Shown here in pieces: positions 7,328-15,177 of a DNA stretch of 64,000 bases (position 1 is its first letter; the number at the start of each line of letters is the position of its first letter). A program made the position numbers and the translations under genes. Origin of the DNA: Labilithrix luteola (GTDB lineage: Bacteria; Myxococcota_A; Polyangia; Polyangiales; Polyangiaceae); contig NZ_CP012333.1 of the NCBI RefSeq assembly GCF_001263205.1, forward strand, positions 8,723,501 through 8,787,500, read 5' to 3'. Below the pieces are notes generated by a model. That model ran no database searches and was not told the DNA's origin. It saw only the letters and a program-made list of their open reading frames with translations.

Positions 7328-9414
7328 CAGAACCTCTCCTTCGACACGGACGGGGACCAGCGGGCGTCCCAAATCGGAATGGCAGTGTTGTCGTCGCTCT
7401 TCGCGTTGCGCTGGGCGTTCGTTTTTCGCTCGCGTTCGCGCGTGTGGTAGGCGACCGCGAGTCCGCGGTTCACCTCGACGACGTCTTCGTTGAATTCTTT
7501 CTGGACCTCGGACACGAGGGGCAGCGCGTCGACGGCGTCCGCCGAGTCGACGATGCGGCCGTGCGGAACGAAGCGCCCGTCGGGGATTTCGACGCCGACG
7601 ACCACGGCGCCGATGCCGACGAAGCAGTGCGCTCCGACGACCGAGTCGTGGACGACGGCCTTGAAGCCGACGAACGTCTCATCGCCGATGTAACAAGGGC
7701 CGTGCACGAGCGCGTCGTGTGCGATCGACACGTTCTTGCCGACGTAGATGGCCCACGACTCGCCTGCGACGACGACGCGCTTGTCCTTGAGAGCGTGGAG
7801 GACGACGCCGTCTTGGATGTTGGTGTTCGAGCCGATGTAGAAGGGAGAGCCCTCGTCCGCGCGAACGGACGTGTCGGCGGCGATGTGGACGTGCTCGCCG
7901 AGCACCACGCGCCCGATGACGGTCGCGGCGGGGTGGACGTAGGCGCTCGCCGCGGCGAGAGGCTCTTCACGAATTTGCGAGAGCCATTTGCGGTACTCCG
8001 CGGGCATCGGCTCGAGGTGGGCAGGGCGCCTCGCTTCGGCCTTCTCCCGATGAAGAACGGCGCGGATGCCCTTCTTCTTGTTCTCCGCCTGGCGTTCGGC
8101 GCCGGCGCGCTCGTGGCGGTGGAGGAAGCTGTTGGCGAAGTGGATGGCGAGACCCGCGATGAGGCCGACCATGAGGTGACCCGACACGGTGCCGCCCGCC
8201 GCGACGAGGAAGGCGACCGCCTCGAGCTTGTGCGCCTTGTAGAGGTGGACGAGCGTGCCAAGCTCGAGGAGCCGGAAACCGATCACGCAGAGGAGACCGG
8301 CGAGCGCCGCGAGGGGCACCTGGCTGATGAAGCGGCTCAGGAAGAGCACCGCCGCCGCCAGGAAGATCGAGTGCGCGAATGCCGACACGCGTGTCTTGGC
8401 ACCGCTCTGGACGTTGACGCCCGTGCGCGCGACGACGCCCGTGACGGGCATGCCCGAGAAGAGCCCGGTGACGAGGTTCGCGATGCCCTGGCCGAAGAGC
8501 TCGATGTTCGAGTTGTGCGGCTTCTTCGCGTTTGCCATGCGGTCGGCGGCACTCGCGGAGAGAAGCGACTCGACGCCCGCGAGGAGTGCGAGCGGCGTGG
8601 CCTTCGTGAAGAGATCGATCCACTGCTCGTCGGCGACGAGCGGGAGGGCAGGCGACGGCAGATGCGATGGTACTGCGCCGACGCTCGAGACGCGCTCGAT
8701 GTCCCAACCGAGGTAGACCGACACGAACGTCACGAGCGCGATGGCCACGATCGCCGCAGGAAAGCGGCGGAACGGGCGCATCGAGGTGACGAAGAAGGCG
8801 ACGAACACGCCGGAGACGGCCGCTAGCCACGAGACGTCGTGCAGCCATTTCGGACGATGCATGAGCACCGCGAGATCGATCGTGCTCGGCGTGCCCTTCG
8901 ACGCCCAATCGACGACTTCGGGGAAGCCGAGGAGCTCGGGGAGCTGCTGATCGAGCAGCTTGAGGCCAACGCCCGTGGTGAAGCCCGCGAGCACCGACTC
9001 CGGCACGTACTTGATGACGCGACCGGCGAGGGCGAACGCCAGCACGAGCTCGACGACGCCGACGTAGACCGTCGCGGCCGCAACACCCGTGACGCCATAT
9101 TCCTTTGCGAGCGCGAGGACCATCACGCTCAGCGCCGCGGCGGGACCGGAGACTTGGTACTGCGAGCCTCCGGCGAAGGCGGCGATGGCGCCTCCGACCG
9201 CGCCAGCTACGAGACCCGCCGATGGAGGCATGCCACTCGCGATCGCGAGTCCGACGTTGAGAGGAAGCGCGACGGCGGCGACGGTCAGTCCTGCGAGGAG
9301 GTCTTGACCGATCGATCGTGCACGAGCGACGCGTTTCAAACCGTCGACGTACTCGCCGAGTAGCGCGCGTAACTCGCCTGCGTATGCACGTGACGCGGTT
9401 GCGGGCTCGCTCAT
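7327..9414 (-). CDS. SulP anion transporter fused to gamma-carbonic anhydrase
   Basis: 695 aa. Residues about 35-430 form a SulP/SLC26 transporter (LTVAAVALPLNVGLAIASG, QYQVSGPAAA, and LLAGVESLLSA about 277-287). Where most SulP proteins have a STAS domain, this one has a basic linker and then a left-handed beta-helix domain (about 490-645) resembling gamma-carbonic anhydrases and the N-terminus of CcmM: VRADEGSPF, NIQDGVVLHA, SIAHDALVHGP, VPHGRIV. All three zinc histidines are present (His540, His566, His571). SulP-carbonic anhydrase fusions are known and thought to couple bicarbonate transport to CO2 hydration. First gene of an operon with two SPFH proteins. Confidence 0.92.
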   Translation of the reverse strand: MSEPATASRAYAGELRALLGEYVDGLKRVARARSIGQDLLAGLTVAAVALPLNVGLAIASGMPPSAGLVAGAVGGAIAAFAGGSQYQVSGPAAALSVMVLALAKEYGVTGVAAATVYVGVVELVLAFALAGRVIKYVPESVLAGFTTGVGLKLLDQQLPELLGFPEVVDWASKGTPSTIDLAVLMHRPKWLHDVSWLAAVSGVFVAFFVTSMRPFRRFPAAIVAIALVTFVSVYLGWDIERVSSVGAVPSHLPSPALPLVADEQWIDLFTKATPLALLAGVESLLSASAADRMANAKKPHNSNIELFGQGIANLVTGLFSGMPVTGVVARTGVNVQSGAKTRVSAFAHSIFLAAAVLFLSRFISQVPLAALAGLLCVIGFRLLELGTLVHLYKAHKLEAVAFLVAAGGTVSGHLMVGLIAGLAIHFANSFLHRHERAGAERQAENKKKGIRAVLHREKAEARRPAHLEPMPAEYRKWLSQIREEPLAAASAYVHPAATVIGRVVLGEHVHIAADTSVRADEGSPFYIGSNTNIQDGVVLHALKDKRVVVAGESWAIYVGKNVSIAHDALVHGPCYIGDETFVGFKAVVHDSVVGAHCFVGIGAVVVGVEIPDGRFVPHGRIVDSADAVDALPLVSEVQKEFNEDVVEVNRGLAVAYHTRERERKTNAQRNAKSDDNTAIPIWDARWSPSVSKERF

Positions 9415-9600
9415 CAGTAGCGTGGATATACCGGCTAGCGAGCTCCTCTATGGAGAGGATTCATCAACAAAATCAAGTCGTTGTGCTTCGCAACGGCGCC
9501 GCAAAAGACGACAGATGCAAGATGCAACTACGCCGTTCGTCGCCGTGCTTTGCAACGTCGTCGTCTAAGTCCGCGTTCGTCCACGGACTTGCGAGCGTGC

Positions 9601-10938
9601 TCAGCGCGCGGAGAGAACGAGGGCGAGTGCGACGAGGACGGCGATCACCACTGCCAAAGGCAACCAGAGACGTCGAGGTGCGGCCTCGTCGCCTCGATCG
9701 GACGTGGCGGTCGCTTCGTCACGTGAACTTCGTGTGACGTTCGACGATTCGCTGCCGGTCTTCGCCGACGTCGTCTGCTTGCTGCTCGAGCGCTTCTCGG
9801 TCGCTTCGCGTTCGCGTTCGCGTTCGCGTGCCTGTTCGGGTTCGCGCTCGCGTTCGAGCGTCGGCGCGACGGCCTGTTCGGGCACGCTGTCGGTTTCCTC
9901 GAGGACGCTCGACGAGACCGTCGGAAGCGGTGCTGGCGGGGGCATCGTCCACATCGGCGGACGCGAGGCGGTGGCGTCGCGCACCCATTTGGCGTGCTGC
10001 GCTTGCTGGCCGGGAAAGAGCTTCGCCAACAGATCGACGAGCTCGCCGGGCAGATCGGACGTGTCGCCGAGGAACGCGTCGAGCTCGTGGTGCAGCTCCT
10101 CGGCCGTCGCCTGGCGTGCGTCTTGTTCGATCTGGGTCGCGCGCTCGATGATCTTCCAGAGCGGGTCCGGGAAGCCGGGGATCATCTCGCGAACGTCGGG
10201 CACCTTCGCGTCGCGAATGGCCTTCAAGGTCGCGACGTCGGTATCGCGCTTGAAGAGCCGCTTCATCGTCGCCGTTTCCCAGAGCGTGGTGCCGAGCGCG
10301 TAGATGTCCGTGCGACGATCGATGGCGGCGCCACGCGCCTGCTCCGGCGCGAGGTAGGGGATCTTTCCTTTGACGATCCCGTCGACGCTCTTGGACAGTC
10401 GGACGCGCGCCTTCGCGAGACCGAAGTCGATGAGTTTGACCTCGCCGCGGTGGGTCAGAAAGACGTTGCCCGGGTTCACGTCGCGATGGATGACCGAAAG
10501 GGGCGTGCCGCCTTCGTCGACCAGCTCGTGGGCGGAGTGCAGCCCCTCCGCGACGCGCGCGCAGATCCATGCACCGAGGCGCACCGAGATCGCTTCGTTC
10601 CGGGCCGCGAGCTCGTCCCAGACGTCCGCGAACGTGCGGCCGGAGAGGAGCTCCATGGCGATGAATCGGTGGTGTCCCGTGACGCCGTATTCAAGCGTGT
10701 GAATGACGTTGGGATGAGCGAGTCGCGCGAGGATCTTCGCCTCGTCCACGAACATGCTCGAGAAGTTCTCGTCGTGCGCGTACTCGTCGCGAATGACCTT
10801 CAGCGCAACGAGCTCCTCGTCGCCGTTTCCGCGCGTGGTTCGGCCGATGTAGACCGTGGCCATGCCCCCGCCGCCGATTTTGGCACCGACCTCGTAGCGA
10901 CCGAGGTGGCTGGGCACTGGAACGGTGGGGACGGACAT
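9601..10938 (-). CDS. Transmembrane Ser/Thr protein kinase
   Basis: 445 aa Hanks-type kinase with complete motifs: Gly loop IGGGGMATVY (21-30), VALKV (Lys47), HRDVNPGN (151-158), DFG (171-173) and APEQ (197-200). After the kinase domain comes a linker rich in alternating Glu-Arg (encoded by cgttcg-type repeats near 9805-9860), a Ser/Thr-rich stretch and a C-terminal membrane helix (about 420-443) with almost nothing outside. This gives a cytosolic kinase tethered by its tail, with no extracellular sensor, so input probably comes from partners. Heads a run of kinase-related genes on this strand. Confidence 0.92.
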   Translation of the reverse strand: MSVPTVPVPSHLGRYEVGAKIGGGGMATVYIGRTTRGNGDEELVALKVIRDEYAHDENFSSMFVDEAKILARLAHPNVIHTLEYGVTGHHRFIAMELLSGRTFADVWDELAARNEAISVRLGAWICARVAEGLHSAHELVDEGGTPLSVIHRDVNPGNVFLTHRGEVKLIDFGLAKARVRLSKSVDGIVKGKIPYLAPEQARGAAIDRRTDIYALGTTLWETATMKRLFKRDTDVATLKAIRDAKVPDVREMIPGFPDPLWKIIERATQIEQDARQATAEELHHELDAFLGDTSDLPGELVDLLAKLFPGQQAQHAKWVRDATASRPPMWTMPPPAPLPTVSSSVLEETDSVPEQAVAPTLEREREPEQAREREREREATEKRSSSKQTTSAKTGSESSNVTRSSRDEATATSDRGDEAAPRRLWLPLAVVIAVLVALALVLSAR

Positions 10939-11098
10939 GACGGCAACGACACCTTACCAAGAAGGATCGCCGATGGTGGAATCCTCGGTCATTCGTGGAA
11001 AGCAGGACGCGTCGCGACCTCATGGTAAGTTGCAACCATGGCCCGTTTGCACGGGCCTGAGGGTGTACTCGAGAGCAGGCGACAGCGGCTGCAGCATC

Positions 11099-11126
11099 GC
11101 GTTTCGACGCGTTTCGACGCGTTTCC
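11099..11126. repeat. 10-bp tandem repeat in the leader of the kinase gene
   Basis: The unit gtttcgacgc occurs at 11101-11110 and 11111-11120 and partly at 11121-11126. It lies about 165 bp upstream of the kinase start at 10938, within a 268-bp gap. A related tcgacg-type tandem repeat sits at a similar distance upstream of the kinase-like gene that starts at 14949. Confidence 0.6.
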
Positions 11127-11206
11127 GTAAGACGTCGCGCGCATCGCTCCTCGCGATGGGCGGTCTTCTGGGACTCGCGCGTCGTCGTCGCCGTCGTAAC
11201 GGCTGA

Positions 11207-11578
11207 TCAGCTGCAGGTCGCGCGACAGCTCGGGCCGGCGCAGGACTGACAGGTGTCCGAGCAGCTGCTCTGGCAGGTGTCGTGATCGCGGGAGCAACGT
11301 TGGCGACAGCTGTTGCTGCCCCCGCAGTTGCTCGCGCAGTCGCTCGCCGTCGAATCGCACGCCTCGTTGCAGCTCTTCTGCGTGGTCGCGCACTGCCTCT
11401 TCGTCGAGCAGTCGACGCCGCTGTCTCCCGAGGCTCCGTCGCGCCCGCCCTCGCTGCTCGCGTCTGCGGAGTCGAGCGTGCTGCCTCCTTCGAAGGTGCC
11501 GAAGTCGTGCGTGCATGCGCCGAACAGCACCGCGCTCGCGGCGGCCGCAAGTCCCAAGCTTCGTCGTCGAATCGTCAA
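11207..11578 (-). CDS. Cys-rich lipoprotein with repeated CX3C motifs
   Basis: 123 aa from a TTG at 11578 that overlaps the stop of the upstream gene (TTGA, 4 bp). A basic signal peptide ends in the lipobox LFGAC, so it is predicted to be lipid-anchored. After an acidic Ser-rich spacer, the last 70 residues hold 14 cysteines, including five CX3C pairs (CNEAC, CASNC, CRQRC, CQSSC, CRATC) spaced like helical hairpins with internal disulfides. No family recognised. Translationally coupled to the PEGA/TPR-like membrane protein, so the two may act together in the envelope. Confidence 0.7.
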   Translation of the reverse strand: MTIRRRSLGLAAAASAVLFGACTHDFGTFEGGSTLDSADASSEGGRDGASGDSGVDCSTKRQCATTQKSCNEACDSTASDCASNCGGSNSCRQRCSRDHDTCQSSCSDTCQSCAGPSCRATCS

Positions 11579-12612
11579 AACGCCCCCTCGAGTCCCACGA
11601 ATGACGGGCTGGCCGTGAGCCGTGTGCCCGGGCGATGTTTGTTCTGCGCGGTCGCCGCCGTATCCGCCTGTTTCGACGAGCTCAGGACGAAGAGCGTGAC
11701 GCTCGCGGCTGCGCCAACCACGAAGACTCCGAGACCCACGTTGGCGATGGTCTGCTGCGTACGTCCCTTGCTGATGTCGTCTTCGTGCCCAGGCGGGCAT
11801 GACTTCGACCCGCACGCGGCTTCGAGATCGCTGTACGTCCCATTGGACATCAATCCCGCCACGACGAACGTCGCCAGACCCACCGCTGCAACGCCGCCTG
11901 CCACGTAGGCGATCGGTCGGAGCTTGTTTCCCGAGCGCGTCGACGCGTCGACCGAGGCCGTCGCGCCATCCGACGAATCGCCCTCCGTGCCGGCGTCGAT
12001 GGCGACAGACTCGTGCTTGCCGGCGGTCAGGTGAACGGTACGTGTGATGGGCGAACGACCCGGCGTCTCGACGATGATCTCGGAGTCGCCGGGAAGCACC
12101 GGCAAGGGCTCGCTCCATCCGCCCGGGCGAACGTCGTCACCGGCGATGCGCAACGTCGTGTTCGGCGCCGCGTGCGCGATCGTGACGTCGACGAAGCCGA
12201 GCTTCGGTTCGAGCTCCGCGCGTTCGTCCGCGGCCGCTTGCGCCGTCTTCTGGTAGCGCGCGTCGTCGCGTGCGAGCTCTCTCGCTTCGACGGCAGCACG
12301 TCCGAGCTCGACGTACGCGGCGACCGTCTTGCCCATGTCGCGGAGCGAACGACCAATGAAGAGCCGCGTGTTGGGGCTGGCGACGATGTCGAGCGAGGCT
12401 CGCATCTCGACGATCGCGGCGTCGTACTTCTTCTGGTTGTAGAGATCGCGACCCTTGAGAAACCGGCTCTGCGCTTGTTCCCGCTGGACCGGGGTAGCCT
12501 CGCCTGGCGTCACGCCCGCCGCCCACGCGACCGAGGGGGCGGTTGCAGAGAGCGCAAGCGTGAGACCGAAGACGAGCGAAGCGCGCTTGATGCGGGCGAC
12601 GGTCGTGATCAT
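11575..12612 (-). CDS. Secreted/membrane TPR-PEGA-like protein
   Basis: 345 aa with a cleavable signal peptide (about residues 1-31, ending AWAAG). A TPR-like helical region follows (ARFLKGRDLYNQKKYDAAIVEM type, 45-130), then a beta-rich PEGA-like segment (VDVTIAHAAPNTTLRIAG through GKHESVAID, about 140-205). Two membrane helices lie near the C-terminus (about 235-255 and 290-315). This layout is common in myxobacterial envelope proteins encoded near Ser/Thr kinases. Role unknown; a periplasmic sensor or partner of the adjacent kinases is a reasonable guess. Six bp separate it from the kinase-like gene upstream. Confidence 0.75.
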   Translation of the reverse strand: MITTVARIKRASLVFGLTLALSATAPSVAWAAGVTPGEATPVQREQAQSRFLKGRDLYNQKKYDAAIVEMRASLDIVASPNTRLFIGRSLRDMGKTVAAYVELGRAAVEARELARDDARYQKTAQAAADERAELEPKLGFVDVTIAHAAPNTTLRIAGDDVRPGGWSEPLPVLPGDSEIIVETPGRSPITRTVHLTAGKHESVAIDAGTEGDSSDGATASVDASTRSGNKLRPIAYVAGGVAAVGLATFVVAGLMSNGTYSDLEAACGSKSCPPGHEDDISKGRTQQTIANVGLGVFVVGAAASVTLFVLSSSKQADTAATAQNKHRPGTRLTASPSFVGLEGAF

Positions 12613-12618
12613 CGACCC

Positions 12619-14949
12619 TCAGATCCCCAGGGGATCGTAGACGGACTTCTTCGGCTTCGAAGGAGCGCGTGTTGGTTGAGTGGGAGCGGGAGCAGAAGCA
12701 GCAGGCGCGACAACGGGAGTGGCCGGCGCCTTGTTCGTCGCAGGCGGCTCGGTTCCGTTCGAGCCGTTCGATGAGGTGTCCACCGTCGTGGCGGTCGTTA
12801 CCGGCGTCGGCGGAGAGATCGCTGTCGTCGCGGGCGCAGTGACCGCCGCAGAAGGCTCCGGTGCACTCGTGGCGTTCGGCTGCGTGCCGGGGTGCGACGA
12901 GGTTGGCGGAGTGGGCTTCGACGCCGTCTCGACGGGGGACGTCTTCGAGCTGGTCATGAAGAACGCGACGGCGGCGACCCCGATGGCGACGGCCGCGATC
13001 GCGATGGCGACACGGAACATGCGTCGCGAGGGCGTATGCACGCCGGTGATCGAGGGGGTGGTCCGTTCGAATCCAACGGCACCCGCAGGATGCGAGCTCG
13101 GCGTGTTCGTCTCTCGGCCAACGGGGACACTGAGTTCCGAGGAGGGCGTGCCCCAGCGCGCCGGCATGGCCACGAAGTCCGGAGCAGGCGGCTGCGGCGG
13201 CGCCGGAACGTGAGGCGTCAACGGTGAGACGAGCGCCATCGTTTGCGGCGGAACCGAGCGCGACGGTGTCGTCGGCGTCGGAGCCAGTTCGACCACGACC
13301 ACCGGCGCGCTTCCGCGCGGCCCAGGAAGCTCCTCGACGGCGAGCTCCGCCTCGACAACGTCCGCCTCGGCAGATGCATCGAGGGCCGGCGCGGGCGCGG
13401 GAAGAATGGGCTCGCGCGAGGGCACCGCCGGCTTCGCGATCGGCTTCGGAACGGCAGGCTTGGCGATCGGCCTGGCTGGTGCAGGTGCCGGCTTCGCGAC
13501 CGTTGGTGCCGGCTTCGGGACAGGCGAAGCTCTCGTCACGGGCGGCGCGATCGGCGCGGTGCGCGGAATTTCAGGCACGGACGCCGCCGGTGCAATGATG
13601 GCCGGGGGCGCGTCGGTCATGCTCCCGGGCGTAAGCTCCGAAGGATCGGTCGGCGCCGCGTCGGTCGTGTAGCCGGCCGACGGCTTCGCCCAGGCGGGCT
13701 CGCGGGCCGGGCGCTCTACTTCCGCCACCGCGTTCGCGAGAACGGCCACGGACGGCTCGGGCATCGCGACGGTGGGACGATCCCCCGGGACCGAAGGTGG
13801 TGCCTCGCGCGCGGTGGCCGGCGGGCTCTCCCAGTCGTCCGGACCGGGAATCGGGATCGAGGTGATGACCGCGCTCGACGTCGTCGGCGTCTTGTTCGCC
13901 CGAATCGCCACGATGGCGCGTTCGCTCGCCTTGCGGCGCATTCCGGAGGTCGCTGGGTCGAGATCCGTGCGTCGTGCACGCAATCGATCGCCGGTGAGCT
14001 CGACGACCGCGCCGGCCACCGCGCTTCCCGACGCGATACGCGAGCCCGCTGCGCGCCGCAGGTCCGATGCCATTTCCGACGCGTTCTTGTAACGAAGCGC
14101 TGGATCGAAGCTGATGGCGCGCATCGCCACGTTCGCGAGCCCCGCGAAGTCGGGCGTCTCCGCGAGATTGGGCTCCTCCAAGTCGTCGCCGCGCTGGCGC
14201 TGGAGGACGCGCACCGGATCGGTCTCGTCGTAGAGACGCTTCCCGGTCAACGCTTCCCACAGGACGACGCCGACGCTGTAGACGTCGGCTCGTTGGTCCG
14301 ATGTGCCCGGCGCATCGAGCGACTCGGGGGCCGCATAGCCGAGCGCCTCGGAGCCCATCTCCACGCGCACCGGTCGAGGGCGCATCGGATTGAGGAGACG
14401 AGCGACGCCATCGCGCCCGACGACGACGTTGGCGGGACAGAGTGCCCCGTGCATCGTGCCGAGGGGAGCGTTGATCCCGTCGCGTAGCCCGTGCAACGCC
14501 GACAAACCCGTGAGCACGTCGACGAGGACGCGCACGAGGATCGGCAAGGCGAGGGGAGGACCATCCACCTTCGCGTTCGGCTTTGCCTTCGCGTTCGCCT
14601 CTTTGCCCGCGCGGAACAGGTCCTCGAGCGTGGTGCCGTCGACGAGATCGCTGGCGAGGAACAGCTCGCCGTCGATCAAATCGACGTGGCGAATGCGGGC
14701 GATGTTCGGGTGCCAGTGCTTTGCGAGGCAGCGTGCGTCGCGAAGCATGAGCGCGAGCGCTTCGGCGGAAAGCGCCGTCGCTCCGTCGTCGATGTTCGCG
14801 CGCGCGATGGGCTCCTTGACGAAGCGCTGCACGACAACGAGCTCGTGCGGTTCGCGAATCGCGGCGAACGTATGGAATGCGCGCTGACCGAGTTTGCGGA
14901 GCACTCGGTATGTCGTGGCGCCGGAAGCTGCTTGGGCTCCCCTCGACAT
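12619..14949 (-). CDS. Kinase-like membrane protein lacking catalytic residues (probable pseudokinase)
   Basis: 776 aa. Residues 14-300 follow the Ser/Thr kinase fold, including APES (207-210) and ADVYSVGVVLWEALTGKRLY, but the catalytic signatures are altered. The Gly loop reads LGQRAFHTF, the usual VAIK lysine position is VVVQ (Gln41), the HRD loop is HGALCPAN (167-174; no catalytic Asp) and DFG is replaced by LLNP (185-188). It should therefore bind nucleotide poorly and not phosphorylate. A long Pro/Ala-rich region and a membrane helix near residue 640 follow, then a Thr/Pro-rich tail. Probably a scaffold for the neighbouring active kinases (inference). Confidence 0.88.
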   Translation of the reverse strand: MSRGAQAASGATTYRVLRKLGQRAFHTFAAIREPHELVVVQRFVKEPIARANIDDGATALSAEALALMLRDARCLAKHWHPNIARIRHVDLIDGELFLASDLVDGTTLEDLFRAGKEANAKAKPNAKVDGPPLALPILVRVLVDVLTGLSALHGLRDGINAPLGTMHGALCPANVVVGRDGVARLLNPMRPRPVRVEMGSEALGYAAPESLDAPGTSDQRADVYSVGVVLWEALTGKRLYDETDPVRVLQRQRGDDLEEPNLAETPDFAGLANVAMRAISFDPALRYKNASEMASDLRRAAGSRIASGSAVAGAVVELTGDRLRARRTDLDPATSGMRRKASERAIVAIRANKTPTTSSAVITSIPIPGPDDWESPPATAREAPPSVPGDRPTVAMPEPSVAVLANAVAEVERPAREPAWAKPSAGYTTDAAPTDPSELTPGSMTDAPPAIIAPAASVPEIPRTAPIAPPVTRASPVPKPAPTVAKPAPAPARPIAKPAVPKPIAKPAVPSREPILPAPAPALDASAEADVVEAELAVEELPGPRGSAPVVVVELAPTPTTPSRSVPPQTMALVSPLTPHVPAPPQPPAPDFVAMPARWGTPSSELSVPVGRETNTPSSHPAGAVGFERTTPSITGVHTPSRRMFRVAIAIAAVAIGVAAVAFFMTSSKTSPVETASKPTPPTSSHPGTQPNATSAPEPSAAVTAPATTAISPPTPVTTATTVDTSSNGSNGTEPPATNKAPATPVVAPAASAPAPTQPTRAPSKPKKSVYDPLGI

Positions 14950-15091
14950 CCTCGTCAGAGTCTACTTCACGTCAGCCATGGACGTGTCACCCGCATCGAC
15001 GCTCGACACGATTTTTCTCGCGCGGACAGAGTGCGAGAACGATGGCCGAAGGGCGACAAGGTGAGCGCGACGTCCGATACCTTTATGAGGC

Positions 15092-15135
15092 CTTCTCGAC
15101 GGCTTCTCGACGGCTTCTCGACGGCTTCTCGACGC
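15092..15135. repeat. 11-bp tandem repeat, four copies
   Basis: cttctcgacgg is repeated head to tail at 15092, 15103, 15114 and 15125 (the last copy ends in c). It lies in the 228-bp gap about 143 bp upstream of the pseudokinase start. No gene is visible in the gap; the repeat could be a slippage-prone leader element or a binding-site array. Confidence 0.85.
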
Positions 15136-15177
15136 ATCGCGCAACACGGCGCGGAGTGTATCGCGTTGGACTGTCGA

